Positions 25,099-34,170 of a stretch of DNA of 64,000 nt are shown here, in pieces. Each line of letters begins with the position of its first letter. Within the stretch, counting starts at the first letter, position 1. Source of the stretch: Xylaria sp. FL1777 (Eukaryota > Ascomycota > Sordariomycetes > Xylariales > Xylariaceae); the NCBI GenBank assembly GCA_022578965.1, contig MU400512.1:124001-188000 (forward strand), read 5' to 3'. Made by a program: the position numbers and the translations under genes. The notes beneath the pieces are model-generated. The model worked only from the letters and a program-made list of their open reading frames with translations, was not told the DNA's origin and searched no databases.

Positions 25099-26933
25099 AT
25101 GAAGCGAGACGGAGGAGAGGTCGAGGCCGAAGCCAACTTGATGTCCAAGCAAGACGAGGACTGCTCTCGTGAGAGCTCGGACCACGACTTCGACTTCGAC
25201 TACAATGAAGGGAACGACTGCAGTGAAGGGGACAAGGTCTACGGCAACTGGTCGACACGGTACCGGTCTTCGTCCAGATGGCTTTGGCGCCGTCTGCAGT
25301 CCATGTCGTTGCCAAATTGGCTGCCCGTCCTCAAGTCGAGCCAGCTGAACCCGCGATACCTCATCTTCATCTTTGCTGTCTCCTTTGTTACTACCGTTCT
25401 GATAGTTACTTCCTCCCCCCCGCCTAGACTCAGGGGTACTTCCACGAAGTCCGCCATGACGCCAACCACGACAACGACGATAACGGGGTCGCCTGGTCCT
25501 ACCCACACCCCCTTATCTCAGCCTGACTCCGAGTTCTGCACCACCTGGCCTGTCGGCGTGGATGGGAACTACAATCTCGATTCGCATAATCGCTCTGACC
25601 AGATCGAGCAGTATAGTCTTGCACCGCAGGGCGGTTGGCAGAAACCTAGCGGTTTTAAGATTGTTGCCATGGTGTTCTTCGGGCGTAAGAGATATGTCGA
25701 TATTCTGGACTGTTACCTCCGACAGAATCTCGCGTCCAACGGCGGATATGTTGACGAGGTGTGGTTTATGGTCCATACTGAAGAGCCAGACGACATCGCA
25801 TGGTTGGACACTCTTGTGAAGGACATCCCAGACTATAAAGTCGTCGGCCAAGACGACTGCCGCGCGAACAACCATAAGTACGGATGCTTGTGGGAGCATG
25901 CTACCGAAGACAATACCCTGTACGTTAAGCTTGACGATGACATTGTAAGTTTACCCTCGACCTTTCCTTAGGGCATATCCATATTCGTTGGACCAGCCAT
26001 ATTTTGTGACGAGCAATGACGAGCTAAATTCCTCTGTGTCAGATTTATATCCATCAAGATGCCATCCCTCAGCTCGTGCACACGCGACTTGCTGTGCCGC
26101 ACGCATTCGCAGTCTCGGCTCATTTGGTCAATAGTCCCATTACGGGCATGGAACAGTTCCATCATAACGTTATCTACCCATTCGTGCCAGATCCAGACAA
26201 GAAACCAAGCTATAGCGCGTCTGAAACATGGCGGTTATCCCAGCTGGATAAATATCCAGAGAACAAGTTGAAAAAATTGAAAAGTGCAAGCAATGATAAC
26301 ATTATGTATCCCAAGGTCCCATACCGCGGCCATCCTTTCGTATTACTCTCTGAGGACAATTTCGACCTCCTTCATACCTCGATGGGTCGATACGACCAAA
26401 ACCCCGGCCCAGACTTCATCGCATTCAGCCCGGTTTGGAAGTCATGGGCGATGGCCGCCCAACAACAATATTCTCTGCTGTATAATCTCGAGAAAAATCA
26501 GATATCTCGCTACTTCTTCGGAAGGCCAGCGACATATCCCGATAACGCGAAGGGGCCAGACCGAAATACGACTGTGTCGGCGCCGAAGCTTGAAGGAAAA
26601 CCCATATTAGGCGGCGAGCAAATATTCGATACACAGTTTCGGCGGTACAACCTTAACTTCTGCGCTGTTTGGGGTTCTGATATCAAGAAGCATTTGCCCA
26701 TGAAGGACGACGATGAGGACGCCATTACGAGGCTCATCCCGAGGGAAACGGGTCGGCCTTTCATTATCGACACGCGCGCCGTCGTTGGTCACTTTAGCTT
26801 CTTTACCCAGGCCAAGGAATTACGCCAGACAGATCTACTGGACAGGTGGCGTGCATTCGCAAACGAGGCCGTTTGTCAGCCATATAACCTTAAGAAACCC
26901 TGGGACATGCGCTGTCCCAATTTTGAGGGGTAA
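25099..26933 (+). CDS. Type II membrane glycosyltransferase-like protein
   Basis: Seen: exons 25099..25944 and 26043..26933, about 578 residues; the 98-nt intron (GTAAGT donor, GTCAG acceptor) is phase 0. An in-frame TAG lies just upstream of the ATG, which fixes the start. A very acidic N-terminus (residues 1-50) is followed by one membrane helix at about 87-107 (L-I-F-I-F-A-V-S-F-V-T-T-V-L-I-V) and a Thr/Pro-rich stem. The luminal domain has K-I-V-A-M-V-F-F-G-R-K-R-Y and a K-L-D-D-D-I metal-binding-type triad near residue 280, exactly at the intron. Known: a type II topology with a DxD/DDD motif is typical of Golgi glycosyltransferases. Inferred: it uses a nucleotide sugar, but donor, acceptor and CAZy family cannot be named from sequence alone. 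Confidence 0.75.
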
Positions 26934-28232
26934 GCTATTCACTTGCGTTGGTTTTGAGTGGGGGATAAAAGGAGACATAATAGAAGATCGGGACATGGCG
27001 TGTTTGGTGCTTCGAACGAACTTCCCTTGTGACTTGCGGAATTGTAGTCCGGGCTAGACAACTTCGAGCGATAGATTGGTAGGCGGTGTTTTCTGATTTT
27101 TCATATCCCAGGCATGCATACACAAGCTAGCATGACCTGGCAGGATCTGTAATTTTCTATGGGGTCCAAGGGCGGTTAGAGGTAGACGGGAAAGGAAGAC
27201 CATGCGTCCAAACCGAATCATTCATCTCTCTCCCAGGGACGATCAGAGGTTTGCAGAAGATGACGACGACCACGATGACGAATAAGAAGAAGACACCTCA
27301 GTATGAGGAATTGTACGATAAAATAAAGGGGTACGGGGGTGCAAGGAGAAATGTCGGCCTGGCTTGATACAAGGTATTAGGATTCGAGTTGGGGTTTTAG
27401 AAGAGCCAGGAGGGGAGAAAAGACATTTTGTATTAGCCTATAGAAGAATATTTGGACTAAACGGGAGGATTCAGTATGCTGGATTATAGGGAGATGCAAA
27501 ACTCGAAACTATAAATCCCGCGTGACGAGTTCGATTCTTCGAAGACAGAAGATTGGTTGCATGCTTGTGACTTGTGGCCACACCAGCCCTTCTTCCTTTC
27601 TTTTGGCTTTGAGTGAAGTAGTATTTGTGCATTGTGCTGGGGCAGAAGTTATAAGTTCCCCTCCATCCTAGAATTAGTAGTAATACCGAGGTACCTTGAG
27701 AAAGCCACAATTGAATTAAATACGAATGTCAGACCAGATCGTAACTGGGGTTGGAAATACCTACTACATTTTATCGGACATGCTCGCTGCATAAATTTCC
27801 AGATGGCGAGCTTGCCACCAGTGTAACCCAAGATTTAGATGAGCTAGATAGATAGCTGCTCGACTGGAAGAGTCCACGAAGAAAATTTCGTACCGTAGTG
27901 TAAAGCGTGGGCTTAAATAGCAGATTTTGATATACGTATAACTATCTAGTCTACTCCTCATAAATTGAATTGTGTAAAGAATAAATGGATATTTGTATTT
28001 GCGTTCCTAAATGTGTGACTGTTTTAATTTTGAGTGAATAAATTAAGTAAGGTAAACATGTCCATGATCATTATCCGTTCATTAAATTAATTACACCATC
28101 CCCTTTTTGAGAACACCCTTAAACCCCCCTCTAATCCTCATTGGCCCGTTTTACCCATATAATTATTACCTCCCTGTTGTAACCGTCCAATATCAAACAC
28201 CCTCCCCCCCTTTTGTTTTTAGAGAAAGCAAT
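26934..28232. other. Convergent spacer between the glycosyltransferase and pyruvate decarboxylase
   Basis: This 1.3 kb stretch holds two 3' ends. It becomes AT-rich from about 27660 to 28100. No gene, RNA or clear repeat was found. Confidence 0.5.
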
Positions 28233-30191
28233 TCACTGTTCCCGCGCATTCGTCTTGGCACTGACCTCGGCCGTCATCTTCAGGCTTCGCGGCGCGTCCT
28301 CGCGGCCCATGTAGAGCTCGACGAGCCGCAGACCGTGGTAGTTGACGGCGAAGTCCTCGTCGGCGAGCAAGGTCTCGAGCTCGGCGGGCGTACGGACCGC
28401 GTAGCTCTTGACCGACTTGGGGGACCCGCCGAAGACGGTGCCCAGGTCCCGGTACTTCCACGTCGCCACGTCGTTGTACGCGGCGTCCATACCGTGGATG
28501 AAACGCTCGATCGTGTAGCCGTCGTTGCAGATGACGAAACTGGGCGCGGGTTAGTCGTTTGAATTTTACCTCTTCTTTTCAATTGAACCATGGGAAAGAA
28601 ATATTCATGGAGATATTATATCGAAGATAGGAAGAAACAAAAAGGGGTGGATGGGTGGTGACTATTAAGGGACTGAGAGATCAGAGAATAGTCAAAGTCA
28701 ACTTACATGATGACATCCAAATCGTGTTTGATCATGGTGCTAATCTCTTGTGCTGTGAGTTGGAGACTACCATCGCCCTCGAACAAAATCGTCCGGCGCT
28801 TCCCGCCGGAATCCTTCGCCGCGAGGGCGGCGCCTTGACATGCGCCCACGGCCCAGCCAATACTGCCCCAGAGGGTCTGATTTAGAGCCGTGACGTTGGG
28901 TGGGAAAATAGTCTCCCAGACTCCGAAATTAGCCGTGCCCGTCTCCGACACTATGATGTCGCCTTCTCGGAAGAACTTGGAAATCCGCGGCCAGAACCAG
29001 GCCTGCTTGATCGGCCCGTCATCGCCCTCGTATTCTTCTTCCGGGGCGCCGAATGGTTTCGGCGGGAATTGGATTTTGAGCTGGCCGATGTCGACACGCT
29101 CCGTGATCTTGCGGAGCACGCCGCGCATTTTGACGCCGGGATACTCGGAGTACCGGACGACGCAGTGATCGGTATGTAAGTCAATCGTATTGAGCTGGGA
29201 CAGACGGTATGAGAAGCCGGCCGTGTTGAAGTCACTCTTGAGGGAACCGATACTGAGCACGAGGTCCGAGTCTTCGACTATCGCCTTGATCTCGGGGTGG
29301 CTGGCGCTGCCGGCGTAGACGCCGCCGTAGGAGGGGTGCGTCTCGTCGATGGCGCTTTTGCCCATAGGCGTCACGAACACGGGGAGCTTCGTCTTGTCGA
29401 TAAATTCATGTACCTCTTCCAGTACGCGGGACCGGACGGCGCAGGCATCGACGAGTACGACCGGCCGCTCAGCGGCGTGGAGATATTTAAGCACGACGTC
29501 GACTACATAGGCCTCCTTGGCCTCATCATTGGTGGGCTCATGAAGGTCGATCTCCGTGTCTAGGAGCTCGCCCTCGACCTTCTTGGTCACCATGTCGGTC
29601 GGCAGCATGATGTAGACCGGGCGGGTGCGGAGGTAGCACTCACGAAGGGCGTGGTCTATCTGGGAGGCAATCTCGGCCGGGTCATTGAGCTTGGCTACAA
29701 CACAGGAGATGCCGGCGCTCATATTGGCGAAAACGTTGAAGTCGCCGTTGCCCAGCGTATGATGTAGCAGCATCCCACTACGCTGCGAGATGGTCGATGG
29801 GCAGCCTACGATATGCACCACGGGCACCATCTCGCTGAAGGCGCCAGCCAGCCCGTTGATGGCAGATAGCTCGCCTACACCGAATGTAGTCACGATGGCG
29901 CCCATGCCTTTGACTCTGGCATAGCCATCGGCGGCGTACGCTGCCAAAGAGAGCGATTAGTCATGGGCACTCCCGCACTGGAGCGTTTAACGACTCACCG
30001 GCATTGAGTTCATTGCAATTGCCGACCCATTCGAGCCCGACTTTGGGTATGTAGTCGATAGCGACTAGGTTGAAATCCCCGGGTAGGCCGTGGATGGAGC
30101 GAATACCAATTTGGTGGAGTCTCGTAAAGAGGTATTCGGCAACATCTACTGGCTTGTTAAGATTGATGGTCCTGATGTCCGCCCGCGGCAT
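28233..30191 (-). CDS. PDC1: Pyruvate decarboxylase
   Basis: Seen: exons 30191..29999, 29940..28707 and 28539..28233, about 577 residues, with introns of 58 nt (GTGAGT) and 167 nt (GTAAGT). The N-terminal PYR domain has H-G-L-P-G-D-F-N and the cofactor-activating Glu in G-N-C-N-E-L-N-A, where the first intron splits an Ala codon. The thiamine diphosphate motif G-D-G-S with the Asn of C-N-D-G-Y-T-I-E lies in the C-terminal domain; the second intron sits just before it. Known: the enzyme converts pyruvate to acetaldehyde and CO2 in the cytosol using thiamine diphosphate and Mg2+, and feeds alcohol dehydrogenase. Length and motifs match the fungal family throughout. It lies on the same strand as ERV1 about 1 kb away, with no sign of a functional link. 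Confidence 0.96.
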
Positions 30192-31168
30192 TGTGGTGTT
30201 GACAGAGAATGACGATATCGGCGGTTCCCTTTCTCCCTTTGTTGTGTTGTGAGTCGTGTGTGTGTGTGTGTAAGTGAGGAATGAAGAATGAAGTCGTTGA
30301 TCATTGACGAAGCAGGCAGTTCCTCCACTAGGTATTTATCTAGTCTGGGAGCCGGGAGTGAGACAAATAAATAAACAGTAGACCAGATAGATATTAGCTG
30401 GATATGGGTTAAACAACGCAAGCCCGAATGTCTGTCTCTCTGTCGGGCGGCATCGGCAGCATTGATGAGAAGACGTTCGCGCGGTGGCGGTGGGCGCTCA
30501 CTCGCTTCTAGCTGAGCTATTGCATGCGTGTGTGTGCCATCTCTTGTGTAATGCGGCCACCAGAGACCATGGTGGACTGATAGCCTTCATCATGATATCG
30601 GCGCAGTGCGTATAATGATGCAATGCACCCGCATTCCCTCCACCAAGCCCAAAACGTACCACATCCGTCCAGGAAATCGATCTCCATTGGCCGGGGCCAT
30701 CGGCTCTATTCGGCCGCATTACATAGCTGAGCGGCCCAGCCGCCGTCTATCGCTCCTGGGTACTGTAGGACACGCAGTACTCAGTAAGCGACTTGCAGCA
30801 TTTTGAGTTTGGCAGTGTATCTATCTTCCCGAGTATATCTACTGAGCATATACTATCGTCTCTTGAAGAAGGTTTGAGTTCACTGCCTTTACTTTTCAAT
30901 CGATAGATCCGCTTCTGCTGCATGTGAAATCCCCCCTCATTAGACTGTGTATCAAGCAAATATCATCATGAGCGGCGATGCAGTTCTCTAAGGGTCTAAC
31001 CCGACGCCGATTCCGTACCCGATTTCTCTAACTTGTTGTCTAATACTATACACCTGAATTACAAACATCCATGTGCAATGCTCGCGCTATGCATTAACCA
31101 GTCCGTAGGAGTGAAGTGTTCAAAAAAGTTCACGAGATGTTGTGCGTGCGGAAAAAAGAGGAACGGGT
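30192..31168. promoter_or_regulatory. Pyruvate decarboxylase promoter region and ERV1 3' flank
   Basis: Upstream of the ATG at 30191 there is a (GT)n tract at about 30256-30271 in the presumed leader. The rest shows no gene. The open frame 30146..30421 on the minus strand is featureless. Confidence 0.5.
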
Positions 31169-31835
31169 TTAGTCACACCGTCCGTCTTTCCATCCAGTCC
31201 GCCACCTCTCCTCCCACTTGGAGCAGTCGAAGACGGGCTTGCCGAGCTTGGTATTGACGGCGTTGTGGGCTTCGCACAGCCACGTGCCGAACTCGTTGCG
31301 GCTGTCGACTCTGATCTGCTCTTTCTCTATGTATTTCTGGAAGTCTTCGGCGCATACCCAGCAAGGATACAGACGCGAGAACAAGCCCATGAAAGTCCTG
31401 AGGTCTGATTGCTCCCTGTAAGTCGGTGATTTCGGGTAGGTTGCGGCGATGGTATGTAAAAGGGTCCAAGTGCTCCGGCCCAGGGCCTCGACGTCGGGAG
31501 GACAGTCATCGGCGACTTGAGAGGGACTCGCAGTGGCAGTCGTCGCAGCCACGGCCGCAACGGTAGCGCCAGTTGCGGCACCAACCCCCGATCTCAGCGA
31601 GGATTTGGTCTGTTGGGCCCATTGGCTGAAAGTGGCCTTCGAATTACAAGCTCGACAACTAACACGCATGATCTCTGTCAGTCGGAGCTGGATCTCCGTG
31701 TAGGCCAGCGGCGTGGATGGGCGTGGAGGGGCGGAGGAAGGCGTACGGCTTGCCATCTTTGTCCAGGATCATGCCCGGAGGCAACTTCGCGGGAGGCGCC
31801 GGCGTCGGTTGCGATGCCGGCTGATCGACAGCCAT
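31169..31835 (-). CDS. ERV1: Mitochondrial FAD-linked sulfhydryl oxidase Erv1
   Basis: Seen: exons 31835..31747 and 31658..31169, about 192 residues. The 88-nt intron (GTACGC donor, CTGAC branch, GTTAG acceptor) splits the first Cys codon of a K-P-C-R-A-C shuttle pair. That join places L-D-K-D-G-K-P-C-R-A-C before F-S-Q-W, as in relatives. The catalytic Y-P-C-W-V-C redox pair, H-N-x-V-N FAD segment and structural C-x16-C are all present. A frame open through the intron would delete the shuttle context, so the spliced form is preferred. Known: Erv1 reoxidises Mia40 in the intermembrane space during disulfide-relay import and passes electrons to cytochrome c. The donor GTACGC is weak but the frame leaves little choice. 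Confidence 0.94.
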
Positions 31836-32616
31836 CCTCTCTGGATGTGAGATGGCTCGGAGAAAATGATGAAGAGTCAGCAGAGGTGCATCAGCTCATT
31901 CGCAACAGCACTGGCAAATCACGGGGCAGTAGTCTCGCGATGGTGCAGGAAAGGACCGAAAAGCCGGCCTCAACCGCATCGGCGGACGGCGCTTTGTAAT
32001 GCTTGACGGGTAAAGCTTCCGTTGCTGGCCAAGGTACCTACAGTAGGTAGACAGTCTAGAATGCCGCAGCGGACTAGGCTTAGCGCACTTGCCGCTTTTT
32101 CTCAGGCTTGGCTCAGTCAGCTATCAGTCAGGTGACTGTGAAACGGTTAGAGAAATAAACTTTAAAACGGTTCAAGCTCTTAAAACGGTTTCAGCTTGTT
32201 TTAACTGTTAACTAAAGCAAGCAAGCAAAACCTACCTGATTAATTAATCTATTATCAGATACGATTAGAAGTCTGACCTCCCCTCTGCCGCCTTACCTTC
32301 TGGGATAAAAATTTACACCAAGCCAAGAACTTTGCAGCTTTTTTCTTAAATTCATGTTGCACAGCTTATAAGCCCTTTATAATTTAAAAAAAGAACTACT
32401 AAAAACTACTAACCCTAAGTTGTGTTAGTAAATAAAGTGGCATAGGTTACTACAACATGCAGAAGTACTGTTAATTAGCCGGCTAATTTAATTATGATCA
32501 TAATATCATTTATAAGATCAGGTTTGCATTGAACCGTACGTCTCTACCATCTCATGCTTCCCTATAATGAAATCAGTGTTTGACTTCTGTTTGCTCTAGG
32601 GCACTCTATTGTTGTC
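31836..32616. other. AT-rich spacer at the left edge of the accessory island
   Basis: Composition drops to AT-rich from about 32100 to 32570. Three direct AAACGGTT copies begin at about 32141, 32165 and 32183. No gene is present except the start of the APH-family frame at 32617. Confidence 0.55.
32141..32190 (+). repeat. Three direct copies of AAACGGTT
   Basis: AAACGGTT occurs three times within about 50 nt, roughly 430-480 nt upstream of the APH-family start codon. The spacing is about 24 then 18 nt. It resembles a Myb-type AACGG core, but binding is not shown by sequence. Confidence 0.5.
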
Positions 32617-33900
32617 ATGGAACCCAAAGCTAGATATGTAACAGAGCCGAGGGATGACCTCGCCTGGGAGGAAAACGATAAGCAGGATGAGATTTGGGAG
32701 AAATCACTTTATTCAAAGGAAGTTCGGCGTGCTGTCGGCAACCTCATCTTGAGGTATAGGCCTGGGCCGGCCGAGGTACTTCATAGGCCGATTAAAGGGG
32801 GTTATAACGTCCTCTGGCGCCTAGAGTATAAGGATGGCTCATCGACAGCATTGAGAGTCCCCTTCAAAGGTACCGAGCCAACCAATGTCCTTCAGTTTCC
32901 ATGGAAGAGGGTATTGACGGGCGCAGGTAGCGTCAAGTTCCCCGACGAGAAAACTCGCTACGAGACGGCCACAATGCGCTACATCGCAGAGAATACAACC
33001 ATCCCAGTGCCCAAGGTATATCACTACGGGACTGCGGCAGAAAATCCTATCGGGATTGGACCTTTCATCATTATGGAGTACATTGAGCATGAGATGACAA
33101 TGTCCGAGGCCCTAGCAGATCCTCTAGACCCTGACGAATACCACGTCTTAGATCCCAATGTTAGTGAGCACAAGCTCAACTTACTCTACGGACAAATGGC
33201 GAACATTCTCTTACAGCTTTCTCGCCTAAAATTCCCTCGAATTGGTTCATTGGTCGAACACGAGGATGGGAAGATTTCCGTGTCTGGGAGGCCCCTCACA
33301 CAGAACATGAACTCATTGATTCAATTGACTGATATGCCTCCGACACTGTTGCCGTCTCCATCTCAAACGTATACAAATGTCGACGAGTGGTATACCGCCC
33401 TAGCTGATATGCACATGGCACAACTTGTGTTCCAGCACAACGATGCAGTTGAAGACGAGGACGATGCTCGGGACAAATATGTCGCTCGCCAACTGTTTCG
33501 GCAGCTCGCGTCTAGTGGACGACTTACGTCTGAAGATGAGCTAGAGGGGGACGGCAAAGACTCAGCCGGGTTTCTCATATACTCCTCTGATTTACGCCCC
33601 TCGAACATCCTGATAGACAAGGATCTTCAGGTTGTCGGTATAATAGACTGGGAATTCGCCTACGTTGCGCCGGCTCTGTTTGCTTTTGACCCCCCTTGGT
33701 GGCTTCTGCTGAGATTACCAGAGTGCTTTGATGGCAAGTACAAGGCCTGGGTGAAAGCATACAAGCCTCGCCTGGAGACCTTTCTCCGCCTGTTAGAAGT
33801 CGAAGAGGAGAAAATGCAAGCCAGCTCCGAACTTGCCAGCAGCTTCAGGCATCTAGCCCTGTGGGACGCCAAGAGCCGGCCCCTTTCAACAATGATGTGA
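32617..33900 (+). CDS. APH-family phosphotransferase/kinase-like protein, C-terminally truncated by an in-frame TGA
   Basis: Seen: one open exon of 427 codons with an ATG in fair context. The N-lobe has G-G-Y-N-V-L-W-R-L and L-R-V-P; the family block P-K-V-Y-H-Y-G follows, then G-P-F-I-I-M-E-Y-I. The catalytic loop is S-S-D-L-R-P-S-N-I-L-I-D (the usual His is replaced by Ser, while Asp and Asn are kept) and the metal-binding segment is I-I-D-W-E-F. Known: fungal APH-fold proteins of this type form large accessory families with mostly unknown substrates. The frame stops at TGA 33898..33900, but the same frame goes on for 90 codons that look like the usual family C-terminus. The protein is therefore probably shortened by nonsense mutation; readthrough or a sequencing error are alternatives. 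Low constraint fits its position in a decayed island. Confidence 0.8.
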   Translation: MEPKARYVTEPRDDLAWEENDKQDEIWEKSLYSKEVRRAVGNLILRYRPGPAEVLHRPIKGGYNVLWRLEYKDGSSTALRVPFKGTEPTNVLQFPWKRVLTGAGSVKFPDEKTRYETATMRYIAENTTIPVPKVYHYGTAAENPIGIGPFIIMEYIEHEMTMSEALADPLDPDEYHVLDPNVSEHKLNLLYGQMANILLQLSRLKFPRIGSLVEHEDGKISVSGRPLTQNMNSLIQLTDMPPTLLPSPSQTYTNVDEWYTALADMHMAQLVFQHNDAVEDEDDARDKYVARQLFRQLASSGRLTSEDELEGDGKDSAGFLIYSSDLRPSNILIDKDLQVVGIIDWEFAYVAPALFAFDPPWWLLLRLPECFDGKYKAWVKAYKPRLETFLRLLEVEEEKMQASSELASSFRHLALWDAKSRPLSTMM

Positions 33901-34170
33901 CAGCGCTGGGAGAGCAAGGCATGGATGATCAATTACGCCGCTAAGAGCAGCTGGGAGTTCGATGCTCTTTTTTGGCGGTACTTGGACCCTAAATACTTTG
34001 GGCCCAATGAAGTAGCAGACCATCAAGCACGGCTTAGCAGCCTCACCTCGAAGGAAAGTGAAACCATGGACGCTCTTGTCAAGACCAAGATGGAGGAGGC
34101 TAAGGAACGGAGTCTAGTTCACTGGGATCATGGCAGCGCGAAGGCCCACTTGGCCAGATTCATGGTTTGA
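33901..34170 (+). pseudogene. Severed C-terminal part of the APH-family gene
   Basis: Immediately after the TGA, in the same frame, comes Q-R-W-E-S-K-A-W and then Y-A-A-K-S-S-W-E-F-D-A-L-F-W-R-Y-L-D, which matches the conserved end of this family. It closes at a stop at 34168..34170. No GT-AG intron that removes the TGA and keeps frame could be found. The last 57 nt overlap the 3' end of the decayed gene on the other strand. Confidence 0.7.

Noticed and set aside
21167..26933. Secondary-metabolite gene cluster around the terpene cyclase
   Set aside because: No P450, oxidoreductase, transporter or local regulator lies nearby; the glycosyltransferase-like gene is 2.7 kb away and looks like a Golgi enzyme.
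31517..31999. 160-codon plus-strand frame over ERV1
   Set aside because: It is antisense to a secure ERV1 gene and has no domain.
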